64,000 nucleotides of DNA from Euryodendron excelsum (Eukaryota; Streptophyta; Magnoliopsida; Ericales; Pentaphylacaceae). The notes beneath the pieces were generated by a model that worked only from the letters and a program-made list of their open reading frames with translations, ran no database searches and had not been told where the DNA came from. The stretch covers positions 37,078,501-37,142,500 of the forward strand of contig CM065378.1 in assembly GCA_033060915.1 (NCBI GenBank), in the 5' to 3' direction. A program made the position numbers and the translations under genes. Shown piece after piece: positions 26,001 to 35,348 of this stretch (within the stretch, counting starts at the first letter, position 1; every line of letters starts with the position of its first letter).

Positions 26001-26613
26001 TTTTCCTCAGCTTCAGCAAGTACACTGGATTTTGCACTCCCTAATTTATCCACTAACATTTCCAGTGCTATTGAGAACGCATGGCTGTTGTCTCTGGGGA
26101 AAAATGAGAGTACATCTCTTATTTTAAAGCATTCTAGTGCCTTCTGCATATCTTTCCTATAGAAATAGCATGGTAGTGTCTCTTGAAAAGAGTCAGATTA
26201 TATATTTTACTTTCACACTGTATATTCCCATCTTTGTGTACCTTTTCCTCTAATCCTCTCCCTGAATTTGCAACTGGAGCTTCTGATTTTAATTATTTTG
26301 CAATATCATTATATTTATGTGATTTATTTCGACTTGCTATCACATCTTTTGGTGTCCGACTCAAGTTGCCCAATGCTAACATTGTGCTGCTTATCAGGCA
26401 ATCGTAAAGTAAAAATATGTTCTATCCTTAGGTGTCACCTCTCCCTATTTTCTGCTACCCTGACTCTGACAGGTAGCATTATCAAGTGAAAATGTTGTGC
26501 ACACACATGCATGACTGGTTGTAGGTATAGTTATCAGAACCGGACTGGATTGGCCGGTTCAACCGGTTAAAGCTTTGGGTGCTTTGCCCCTCTATCAGCG
26601 CACCATTCCTTGA
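19913..26613 (+). CDS. QCR7: Cytochrome b-c1 complex subunit 7 (about 14 kDa), last exon damaged
   Basis: This is a matrix-side subunit of mitochondrial respiratory complex III. Exon 1 is 19913-20009 (MAWSFTKWLVDPKKNWFAAQ...), exon 2 is 20187-20344 (GLRYDDLYDPYYDLDIKEAL to LSMKHEYLPEHMQ) and exon 3 is 25389-25436 (AMQTPFRSYLQDMLAL). All have GT/AG borders and matching phase. The expected last exon should encode about 20 residues ending in LGALPLYQRT-P. Only its end is visible, at 26572-26613 (ALGALPLYQRTIP, stop TGA at 26611). The preceding eight to ten charged codons (consensus of the ERERAERE type) are not found anywhere in 25437-26571. The DNA just upstream is instead a CCGG-rich repeat (26535-26567), and no AG acceptor in phase joins exon 3 to the remnant. 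The locus may be a pseudogene, may use another C-terminus, or may contain an assembly error. The family assignment itself is firm. Confidence 0.85.
21227..21679. mobile_element. Palindromic MITE, family NGAG-YAATTA (copy A)
   Basis: This is a 453-bp near-palindrome. The left end is GGAGTAATTACACTTTATC and the right end reverse complemented is GGGGTAATTACATTTTATCC. Internal segments pair almost throughout, for example the TCCAAAC region at 21590 with GTTTGGA at 21314. Flanks are AAGAATAAA on the left and AAGAATAGA on the right, a probable 9-bp target duplication with one mismatch, as expected for Mutator-like elements. Related copies lie at 50630 and 56217. Confidence 0.7.
21743..22666. repeat. 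GGAGCCAG-type repeat with nested MITE
   Basis: It starts with GGTGGAGCCAGAAAATTT and ends with a C-rich block (CTTTCCCCCTCTGTATCC, then ATCCGCCCCGG). This is the typical layout of a plant repeat whose body carries GGGGGCAAATTGG segments. A sister copy lies in the DUF642 intron at 58880-59405, sharing TTCATAATTA and GGTCACTTGA-like blocks. A MITE at 22054-22296 interrupts it. Confidence 0.45.
22054..22296. mobile_element. Small MITE nested in the GGAGCCAG-type repeat
   Basis: The left end is ACCGTGTTTGGTAAAC and the right end reverse complemented is ACCCTTGTTTGGTCATGG. The two flanks (21743-22053 and 22297-22666) are contiguous in the sister repeat at 58880-59405, which supports nesting. Confidence 0.45.
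23910..24350. mobile_element. MITE with GGGC-GTTTG ends
   Basis: The left end is GGGCATGTTTGGCAATAGCT and the right end reverse complemented is GGGCTCGTTTGAAAATAACT. The interior is AT-rich with no coding capacity. The element at 61199-61401 begins with the same GGGCTCGTTTGA motif, so the two may be related. Confidence 0.5.
25437..26571 (+). other. QCR7 intron 3 and the disrupted start of the last exon
   Basis: This is a T-rich intron. At 26535-26567 a stretch of alternating CCGG, ACCGG and CCGGTT motifs appears, similar to a dispersed plant repeat. It ends only a few bases before the retained QCR7 C-terminal codons. No segment encoding the expected charged ERERAERE-like peptide could be found. 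Confidence 0.5.
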
Positions 26614-26708
26614 ACTTATTACCATTTCTATCAGCTACTTCCAATTGAAGTATGCCTTTGATTAAAGAATAAGACTTGCGCTTCTAGCAGGTTCCATGGC
26701 AATGGAGA

Positions 26709-26728
26709 CCAGCAGCAGCAGCAGCAGC
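26709..26728. repeat. AGC trinucleotide repeat in the QCR7 3' region
   Basis: Six or so AGC units lie about 100 bp after the QCR7 stop, probably in the 3' UTR. Confidence 0.8.
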
Positions 26729-26923
26729 ATTATGTCATTGTTAACGGAGTCTATTCCCCGTCTATATATATATATGATTTGCCACTGAAATGCTGTAGTA
26801 GTCGTTATAATTATTTGTTTGCAAATACTTTGATTTCTTATTATCGATTCTGTTACAAATTCTCTCTGATGGACAGCTTGAACTGGTCTTTCCCTATAAT
26901 GATCAGCGAGGTGTCTGCATTTA

Positions 26924-27122
26924 CAGCCTGTTTAGAAACTGGGGAAAGAAAGGGAAGGGAAAGAAAAAAAGAAAGAAAATAAGCTGTCCTTTCTGTTTGG
27001 TTTTGTAAATTAAGAAAATGAAGGGAAAATAGAAGGAAAGAAGAGTGTGAAAGAGAGAGTTATTTTTTTTCCCCTCCTTTTCCCTTCCCTTCCCTTCCCT
27101 CTCCCAAGTTCCAAACAGGCTG
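26924..27122. mobile_element. Purine/pyrimidine foldback MITE
   Basis: The left end is CAGCCTGTTTAGAAACTGGG and the right end reverse complemented is CAGCCTGTTTGGAACTTGGG. The left half is GGGAAAG-rich and the right half CTTTCCC-rich, so the 199-bp element folds along its length. A related half-copy starts at 59879 (GGCCTGTTTGTAACTTGGGG). Confidence 0.6.
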
Positions 27123-27860
27123 CTGGAGATCCTGGGTTTTTCCCCCCTCATTTGTACGGTTATATCCAAATGGCTTCCCAACGACAAGTAATGGCCTGGA
27201 TGATGGAGGAATGGGCTTATTACCTTTAACGTCATTTTGAGGGCACAAAAATCTAAATAAAGGTTGATGTGCACGGTCCTTGCACAAAGGTGCACAATCG
27301 GCCTCACTCAAAGTCGGCACGTTTGGTTGGATTGGGCCCATCAACAGCTACATTTCATATTAACAAATTCGATGGGCAAACATTTGTGACCTGGGAGTTA
27401 TTCGGAAAGATATTGGTAATAGTTTATAAAATACTTAAGACAACTTATAAATAAGAAAGAAATAACTGTTGAAAAACTTAAAAATATAAGCCTTTATACT
27501 GTACTTGTCCTAAATAATTTGGGAAATTCGTAAGATATGTGAAATTATTTGTTGTATTCGGAAAATCTGAGAAAATGTGATGATTATCGAATTCTCCCTA
27601 TATAGACCTAAATTATTCAGTCATCCATTCTCTCAATGGGTCTTTTTCTGTTAGGTGAGTTTGGTGAGTGTGTTTGCATGAAATGGTGCTCTAAGAGGAC
27701 AATTATTATTGAAACTGTGGAATTAACAACTCCTGTAAGAATGGAGGGTTAAGTTGATTTAGACATCCACAATGCCTCTCCCTTTCACTAGAAGTACTAT
27801 CAAACACGATATGTCTACCCCGCAAAGGGGGCTGCATGTGCAACTGTACTCCTTGCATAT
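27123..27860. other. Intergenic DNA before the transposon island
   Basis: I recognise no gene or repeat structure here. The target site CTTTG of the chromovirus lies at its right edge (27861-27865). Confidence 0.45.
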
Positions 27861-27865
27861 CTTTG

Positions 27866-28923
27866 TGTCACGGGACGACTCTAACGGGTCATGTATGTCT
27901 GTTACCGGCTAGAGACGTTCACGTGTGGCGCTTGTTATGCCCTTTGAGCAAGCTCGCCAAGCAACAACTTTTATAACCCTCCGCACAATTTATGGCGGTG
28001 GCACAGAAATTAAGACAAATGGCACTAGAAAATGAACATTCTCATTGATTGAAAGACAACATTTACAACATTTACAATGCTTACAATGCTACAAAGCAAG
28101 TAAGAAAGAGCTTGAAAACTTTACAATTTACCGGGTACGAGGTGGTCAATACATGTACCCCCCTAATATAGCATTTTGAGCCATTACAAAACTGACATGA
28201 GGAAACATTAACATGGTTAAGGAGTTATAATGTCTTGGCAAAAAATCTAAACAAAATTCAAAAATTACAATATTTGACAATGGAAAACTACATAATAAAA
28301 GCTATACATGAAAAAAAAAACCTAGCTTAATTTGCCCTCCGAAGCTAGGAGAAATGCCATGTCAAAGTTTGACAAAAAGGTGAAGAGTGAGCAAATATTG
28401 GCATTGGCCTTTCTCATAGCTCGGAGGGAATTACATCGAAAGCTTGCTAGGCCAAAAAGTCCTAATTATATATAATGTGTTGGACCCTAGGTTGTGTGGC
28501 AAATTATGCATAAATTATCATGTTGACACGGGGCCTTTGTTGCTGCCTACTATTGTGGCTAGTTATTGGGCACGGTTGGGCACTGGAGCGCGCAAGTGCT
28601 GGGGCACTAAGGCGCTGTTGGGCACTGGGGCGTGCAGGTGCTGGGGCGTTGGGGAGCGCAAGTGCGGGGCGCAGGGGTGCGCAGGTGCTGGGGCACTAAG
28701 GCGCTGTTGGGCATTGGGGCGTGCAGGTGCTGGGGTGTTGGGGAGCGCAAGTGCGGGGCGCAGGGGTGTGCAGGTGCTGGGGCTCTGCTGGGCGCAAGGG
28801 CGCGCAGGTGCTGGGGCGCTGGCAACCCCTTAGCCACTTGTTGAACATTCCGTGATCCCTTTAGCAGGGAGGTTTGGGCACAAAAATGAGATGTCATGGG
28901 GTGCCGAAAGACAGCCCGTGACA
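27866..28923 (-). repeat. 3' LTR of the chromovirus, expanded (1058 bp)
   Basis: It starts TGTCACGGGACGACTC on the plus strand and ends CCGTGACA. It is about 190 bp longer than its partner because of a GC-rich tandem repeat at 28565-28830. There an 89-bp unit beginning GGGGCACTAAGGCGCTG recurs at 28601 and 28690. Confidence 0.93.
28565..28830. repeat. GC-rich minisatellite inside the chromovirus 3' LTR
   Basis: Two 89-bp units (28601-28689 and from 28690) and partial units are built from GTGCAGGTGCTGGGGC and GAGCGCAAGTGCGGGGCGC subrepeats. The other LTR retains only a short version (34390-34450). This block is much more GC-rich than its surroundings. Confidence 0.85.
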
Positions 28924-28936
28924 TTCTCCCCCACTC
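28924..28936 (-). other. Polypurine tract of the chromovirus
   Basis: GAGTGGGGGAGAA on the minus strand directly abuts the 3' LTR, the expected place for plus-strand priming. Confidence 0.8.
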
Positions 28937-31119
28937 GAAGGGTCGTCGTCCTCGGTGATTTCTGGGCTAGATAGGCTTCTATTGCATCTGGAAAATATGT
29001 CAAATCAGTGGCCCTCTCCCAGCTAGTCTCTTCGTCTCCAAGTCCCTTCCATTTAACAAGGTATTCAAGGAATGTCTTTCTTGAAGCGGTGTTCTCTCGA
29101 TCTGCAAGGATTGCTTCAACTTGCTTCTTTGGAGGCTTGGCCATGATGACATTCCGCGTAGAGACATTACAGGAGCTGTCCTCCATGTCGGCATGATAAG
29201 GCTTGAGAAGGCTTACATGAAAGACAAGATGAAGTTTCATCTAAGTTGGAGGGTTGATCTTGTAAGCACACTTTCCGATTTTCTTAATAATTGTGATCGA
29301 CCCTTCATACTTACGGTTAAGTCTTTTGTCTCGCCCCCGCATGAAGCTTCGTTGCTCAGGTAAGAGCTTGACCAAAACTTGGTCCCCCGCTTTAAATTCC
29401 AATGGCCTCCTTTCTTTGTCCGCCCACTTCTTCATCTTACTTGCTGCTTTGTTCAAGTAGGCTCGGACAATGTCGGTATCTCTTTGCTAATCTTTTGCAA
29501 ATTGGAAGGCTCTTGGTGACTTCCCAGTGTAGGGTCCCGCCACTGTGTGAAGCAACAGTGGTTGTTGGCCAGTGAGCACCTCAAAGACACTCTTCCCAAT
29601 TGAGCTGCTCTTTTGGGTGTTGAAGCACAGTTGTGCAATGTTAAGAAGTTGAACCCAGTTGTGTTGGTTGGCATTGACAAAATGATGTAGGTACTCCTCC
29701 AACATGCTATTGAACCGCTCTATCTGGCCATCAGTCTCTAGGTGAAAACTCGAAGACATGTTAAGTTGTGAACCGAGAAGCTTGAAAAGTTTCGACCAAA
29801 AGTTGCCGGTGAAGCACGAGTCTCGGTCACTGACGATGCTCTTTGGCATGCCCCAATATTTGACCACGTTCTTAAAAGAAGAGACAGATCATTTCCTCAG
29901 CCGACAAGTACTTAGGTGCAGGCACAAAGGTTGCATATTTGGAGAATCTATCAACAATTGAAAGAATTGTCCCCATTTCTCCGACTTTGGGCAAGTGGGT
30001 GATGAAGTCTAGTGAGACACTCTCCCATGGTCTAGATGGCTCTGGCAAAGGCACAAGTAAACCAGCTTTCTTCTTGTGTTCCAGTTGTCCTGCTGACATA
30101 TGAGACAAATGGGCACATATTCATCAACATCATCCCTCATGTGAGGCTAATAATATCCCTACTCTAGCAAGGCAAAAGTTCGCTCAGACCCTAGATGACC
30201 TGCCCATTTTGTGTTATGACACTCCCTCACGAGTGCCCTTCTCAACCTGTCGGCCCTTGGTACGTATATCTTGTTGCCCGTTGATATGAGCAAACCATCT
30301 TACATCTAGAACTGACGGGTTTTGCCCTCCTTGACAAGGTTGATAAGGTTTTGAGCTACAGGATCCTTGTCGAGGTGAGCATGAATGCGGTCACGCATTT
30401 GAATTATTGGTGTAGAAATTGTGCAAACATGTTGGCAGGAGGCAAGCTCTGCCCTCCTACTCAACGCGTCTGCCACATGGTTGGTGGCGCCAGCCTTGGA
30501 CTCTAAGGCAACATCAAACTCTGCTAGCTTCTCTTGCCACCTGGCTTGTCTTGCATTGAGCTTTGGTTGTGACAAAAAGTGACTCACGATTGTGTTGTCA
30601 GTCTTCACCACGAACCGTTGTCCCAACAAATAATGCCTTCACACTCGAAGGCAATGAATCATGGCTAGAAGCTCATTCTCATGTGTTATATATCTCTATT
30701 TAGCGTCACTTAGCTTGTGGCTCTCATAGGCCATAAGATGCCCCTCTTGCAGCAAAACTCCTCCAAGTGCAAAATTTGAGGCATTTGTTTGCACTTTAAA
30801 AGGCCGTGAGACATCTGGAAGAGCCAAGACGGGATCTCTTAACATGACTTCTTTCAATTCGTCAAAGGCTTGCTGGCACTTCTCTGACCAAGCCCACCCA
30901 GTATTCTTTTTGAGCAACTTTGTCAAAGGGGTGGCAATCTTTGAATAGTTGCCGATAGTAGTTTGCTAAGCCTAGAAAAGATTTTAGCTTAGAAACATAT
31001 GTCGGGGCGTGCCATTCTTGGATTGCTTTGACTTTGTCTTGATCCATCCAGATGCTCCCCTGCTCCACGATATGCCCCAAGAACTTGATACATTCTTGGG
31101 CAAATGAGCACTTCTCTAA
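28924..31119 (-). pseudogene. Chromovirus pol: RNase H, integrase and chromodomain, broken
   Basis: RNase H is recognised around 30640-30960 (NASNFALGGVLLQ, KLNARQARWQEKLAEFDV, HVADALSRR). The first catalytic aspartate of the usual TDAS motif is N (codon 30783-30785). In-frame stops lie at 30696-30698 and 30639-30641, and a frameshift lies near 30950. Integrase core motifs are VSLDFITHLP, IVSDRDSCF and ETDGQIERFN, so the DDE residues are visible. A frameshift of one extra T lies near 29872-29880 and stops at 29487-29489 and 29241-29243. The N-terminal HHCC region (about 30110-30300) also holds stops. The chromodomain is at 29120-28971 (EYLVKWKGLGDEETSWE). It is a dead remnant that could in principle still be copied in trans. 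Confidence 0.9.
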
Positions 31120-32448
31120 CTAGGCATACAATTGGTTCTCCCTCAGCTTCTGAAACACGAGCTTAAGATGCTTGGCATGTTCTTCCAAGGTTAAATTGTA
31201 CACCACAATATCATTAAGATACACCACCACAAACTTGTCAAGATACTCTTTGAATACTCCATTCATAAGAGTGGAAAATGTTGTTGGCGCATTGGTGAGA
31301 CTAAATGGCATGACCATGAACTCAAATGATCCATACCGAGTAACACACGTTGTCTTTGGCTGGTCCCCTTCCTTGGTTCTCACTTGATAGTAGCCTGATC
31401 TCAAATCTAGCTTGGAAAAGTACTTTGTTTGGCAAAGCTGGTCAAAGGAATCAGCACTAAGCGGAAGGGGATATTTGTTTTTGATGGTGATCTTGTTGAG
31501 AGCTCTGTAGTCAATACACATTTTGAGACTACCATCATGTTTCTTTTGGAATAGCACTGGTGCTCTATAAGGTGCTTTGGAAGGCCTAATGAAACCCGCT
31601 TCAATAAACTCTGTGAGCTGCTTCCTCAACTCTTGCAACTCTGGAATGGCCATCCTATATGGTGCACGTGCTGGTGGCTTGGCCCTTGGCACAAGCTCAA
31701 TCTCATGATCAATGCCCCTCTTGGGCAGGAGTCTCTTAGGAAGTTGTTCAGGCAGGACATCCTGAAACTCCTTCAAGACCTTCTTGATGGATTTGGGGAT
31801 TGGCTCCTCCTCCAAAACTTCATCTATAGTTAAGGCAGCGATATATGTGGGCTCATGTCTCTTGGCTCCCTTCTTCAATTGCATGGCTGAGATGAACTTC
31901 TCAACGTTGGTGGTTGACATTGTAGGAATGAGGCAAGGCTTGTGACCCATCATGCACATGGTGTTGTTGTATGGCATCACTGCTGTTATGGTTTCCCTCA
32001 AGAACTCCAACCCAAGGATAGCTTGGAAGTCATCCATTGGCACCGCCGTAAAGTTGATACACCCCTCCCATGAGCTTACTTTGATAGTGACTGACTTAGT
32101 AATGCCATATAATGGTTGGGCCGTCGAATTCACTGCTTTGATCCGGCTAGTGTCTTTCTCTAAAGATAAGCCTAGTCTTTCCACCTTTGTGCCGGCCACA
32201 AAGTTGTGGGTGGCCCCAGTGTCCACAAGTGCACGGATAGGTTTGCCATTGACCTTTAGAACTACGAACATAAGGCCTTTGGTGGCGACTTTCTTCTTCC
32301 CTTCAGCTTGACCCCCTAGCTTCTCTACCCTTCTAGGCTTGGCATCCACTTCCTTGCCCTTCTTGGTTTTGGAATTAGAGGCCTGCTTCTTCAATGCATT
32401 TACCATGTGAAATGCCCCTACTCTCGAGCCCGTTTTTAAGCCATGCAT
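31120..32448 (-). pseudogene. Chromovirus protease and reverse transcriptase segment
   Basis: This is a 442-residue open segment. The aspartic protease motif is [10 protein letters not shown] (about residue 76). Reverse transcriptase follows from about residue 250, with [34 protein letters not shown] and the catalytic box. That box reads YLND instead of YLDD (Asn codon 31213-31215), which should abolish polymerisation. The segment ends in an in-frame TAG at 31120-31122, after which RT/RNase H homology continues in the same frame (LEKCSFAQECIKFLGHIVEQ). The upstream part is continuous with the gag zinc knuckle. Confidence 0.92.
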
Positions 32449-33585
32449 CCCACTCTGTCTTGATCTTGTCTCCTCTTCACTGTCACTGCCACTGCCCCCA
32501 CTCTCCTCCTGGTAAGGCTTAGACCGAGAAGATTGTAGGGCATTTAGTGCCTTCTTCTGTGGGCAATCAGCTATCTTGTGTGGCCCTTGACATAGGAAAC
32601 AAGTGATTGGCCCCTTTTGCCTGTTGTCTCGATGTGAGTCCCTTCCTTGGCCTTTAGAGTACCGGTGGGTGTTGTTATTTCTATTTCTATCTCCCTTGTA
32701 TGAAGACCCCTTGTCGGCTCCCCCACTCTTGGATTTGTTGTGCCCGTGAGGCTTGTTACCTCCTCCACTCTTGTTAGACGAGCCTCTCTCTTGTTAGCGT
32801 TATGGTTTGGTAACATAGTCTACTAGGCATTTAGTGGCTGATTGAGCACTAGATAAATCTTGCACCTTCAAACGGTGAAACTCTATTCTTGCCCACGGCT
32901 TCAACCCTTCAAGGAAATGAAATAGCTTGTCCTTCTCCGACATATCCCGAATGTCAAGCATTAGGGCCGAAAATTGCTTGACGTAGTCTCTGACAGTGCC
33001 AGTGTGTGTCAACTTGCGTAGAGCACGGCTGGCGTTATACTTCACATTCTCAGGAAAGAACTGTAGTTTGAGCTCTCTCTTAAGCTCCTCCCATGTGTTT
33101 ATGGTGCATGGCCCTTGTTGAATCTCATCATATTTGGTGCGCCACCAAAGCTTGGCATCACCGATGAAATACATTGTGACCATGGACACTTTTTGTTCCT
33201 CCTCTGCTCGGACAGCTCTGAAGTACTGTTCAAGGTCAAAGAGAAAGTTGTCTAACTCCTTAGCATCCCTGATACCCCTGTAAGTACGAGGCTCCAGTAC
33301 TCGCAGATGGGGCGAATCAGACATCGTCACCACCGTTGGGCCATGGTTGCCATCTCCTCCATTGCCGCCTCTTAAGGCAACGAGGCGTGTCACAACATTG
33401 ACACTGTTGTTTGCATCTTCTAACTCTTGCCGAAGGCTAACAATCTCCGCCCGAAGGGTTTCGACATCTCCGGATGGGGTAGAGTTGGCTGAAGCCCCTG
33501 TCTCAGCCCTCTGTTGCTCCATTGCCCTAATCCTTTCCTCCAATCGTGAGACCACTCCAACAAATCCTTTCATTTTCCCTTCCAA
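32449..33585 (-). pseudogene. Chromovirus gag with CCHC zinc knuckle
   Basis: A 261-residue capsid-type Gag runs from ATG at 33585 to a stop at 32800. It has a coiled-coil-prone N-terminus (EERIRAMEQQRAE) and the retrotransposon gag core (NFLFDLEQYFRAV, FIGDAKLWWRTKYDEI, NTWEELKRELKLQFFPEN). Homology continues in frame past two closely spaced stops (about 32802 and 32796) through a basic, S/N/K-rich stretch. The zinc knuckle [13 protein letters not shown] has three rather than four residues between C and H, as in several plant gypsy clades. The stops separate the knuckle from the core. Confidence 0.88.
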
Positions 33586-33668
33586 TGCCTCGATCCTCTG
33601 TGCTTGAGTTACTATCCTTTAAAATTGTTTTGGTTACACGAAAGCTGCTAGGCCACAGTCACGTTGTG

Positions 33669-33680
33669 GCTCTGATACCA
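33669..33680 (-). other. Primer-binding site of the chromovirus
   Basis: TGGTATCAGAGC on the minus strand lies two bases after the 5' LTR end. It is complementary to the 3' end of initiator tRNA-Met, the usual primer of plant Ty3/gypsy elements. Confidence 0.9.
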
Positions 33681-33682
33681 AC

Positions 33683-34549
33683 TGTCACGGGACGACTCTA
33701 GCGGGTCATGTATGTCTGTTACCAGCTAGAGACGTCCACGTGTGGCGCTTGCTATGCCCCTTGAGCAAGCTCGCCAAGCAACAACCTCTATAACCCTCCC
33801 CACAATTTATGGCGGTGGCACAAAAATTAAGACAAATGGCACTAGAAAATGAACATTCTCATTGATTGAAAGGCAACATTTACAACATTTACAACGCTTA
33901 CAATGGTATAAAACAAGTAAGAAAGAGCTTGAAAGCTTTACAATTCACCGGGTAGGAGGTGGTCAATACATGTACCCCCCTAATATAGCATTCTGAGCCA
34001 TTACAAAACTGACATGAGGAAATATTAACATGGCCGAGGAGTTATAATGCCTCGGCAGAAAATCTAAACCAAATCCAAAAATTACAATATTTGACAATGG
34101 AAACCTACATAATAAAAGCTATACATGGAAAAAACCTAGCTTAATCTGCCTTTCGGAGCTAGGAGAAATGCCACCCCAAAGTTTGACAAAAAGGTGAAAA
34201 GTGAGCAAATTTTGGCGTTGGCTTTTCTCATAGCACGGAGGGAATTACATCGAGGGCTTGCTAGGCCAAAAAGTCATAATTATATACAATGTTTTGGACC
34301 CCGGGTTGTGCGGCAAATATACACGAATCATCATGTTGACACGAGGCCTTTGTTACTGCCTGCTATTGTAGCTAGCTGTTAGGCACGGCTGGGCACGCAA
34401 GTGCGGGGTGCTGCTGGGCGCAGGAGCGCGCAGGTGCTGGGGCGCTGGCAACCCTTTGGCCACTTGTTGAACATTCCGTGGCCCCTTTACCAGGGAGGTT
34501 TGGGCACAAAAATGAGACGTCATGGGGTGCCGAATGGCGGCCTGTGACA
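33683..34549 (-). repeat. 5' LTR of the chromovirus (867 bp)
   Basis: It starts TGTCACGGGACGACTC on the plus strand and ends CCTGTGACA. It aligns with the 3' LTR throughout but lacks the minisatellite expansion. Most differences I noted by hand are transitions. Confidence 0.93.
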
Positions 34550-34579
34550 CTTTGTTATGAAAAAGTAACTAGTACTCGT

Positions 34580-34641
34580 GGAGCACCACATCATTCTTAA
34601 GGGTGGGCTCTCCACCTGTTAAGTGGATGACGTGGTGCTCC
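34580..34641. repeat. 62-nt near-perfect foldback
   Basis: The left arm begins GGAGCACCACATCATTC and the right arm reverse complemented begins GGAGCACCACGTCATCC. Pairing continues through TTAA and GGTGG to a loop of only a few bases (about 34608-34611). It lies 25 bp beyond the chromovirus target duplication. It could be a mini-MITE or a hairpin precursor. Confidence 0.6.
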
Positions 34642-34906
34642 AAAAATATTAAATAATTTCTCCTTTACATGCTCTGCTCCCATCTCTCGAGGTGATTGAT
34701 TGATGACATGTTTCACTAATTTACATTCAATCTCTTCTTTTTTTCACTGCTACTGCATATAGGCCCCGTTTGTTTGCGGGTTGAAAAAATAGACGATAAG
34801 TAATATTGTGGAATTAAGAAGGTGAAAATAGGTGATAAGTAATACCTGATGTGATGAAGGATTACTCATGCTATGTTTAGTTAGGATGAGATTATGATGG
34901 GATAAG

Positions 34907-35296
34907 TGTGAAACCCTAATCTCATATTTTCATAATTAGTTGAATTGCATCTTAAATGTTGTTGAATTGGTTTATTTAATTTAATTTACATCTATTGCAT
35001 GGCTAATTATAAATTGTGTGTGTGCCACTTGTGTCATTTTATTAGTGGTAAATTAAATAGTTAGAGTGGGTGTATAAAATACCTAAGGGGAGTGAAATAT
35101 ATTATTGTATATCTATTGAAGTTAATTGAGAGGAGGGGAGGGTATCGGTGGAGAGAAGAGAGAATGATGACAAGAGGGGACAGGGAGGCAAATGAAGAAA
35201 GAAAAGAAGAAAAAAAAGAAAGGAAAAAAAACAAGAATGGTGGGGGGTGAGTGGCCTAGCATGATGGAAGAAAGAAGAGAGAAAGATAGTTGCCAT

Positions 35297-35348
<52 letters not shown>

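Larger units (their letters stand above)
27866..34549 (-). mobile_element. Ty3/gypsy chromovirus, complete but decayed
   Basis: This is a 6684-bp LTR retrotransposon on the minus strand. It begins and ends in TGTCAC.../...TGTGACA LTRs and is flanked by the 5-bp duplication CTTTG (27861-27865 and 34550-34554). A primer-binding site complementary to initiator tRNA-Met (TGGTATCAGAGC, 33680-33669) follows the 5' LTR. A polypurine tract (GAGTGGGGGAGAA, 28936-28924) precedes the 3' LTR. Internal order on the minus strand is gag with zinc knuckle, protease, reverse transcriptase, RNase H, integrase and chromodomain, which defines a chromovirus. Several stops, frameshifts and active-site changes make it non-autonomous. 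By hand the LTRs differ at about 5% of positions in their first 250 bp, so the insertion is not recent. Confidence 0.95.

Noticed and set aside
28444..28924. Open frames rich in Gly-Ala-Cys or Pro-Ala-His repeats
   Set aside because: They are translations of the GC-rich minisatellite in the chromovirus LTR, not genes.
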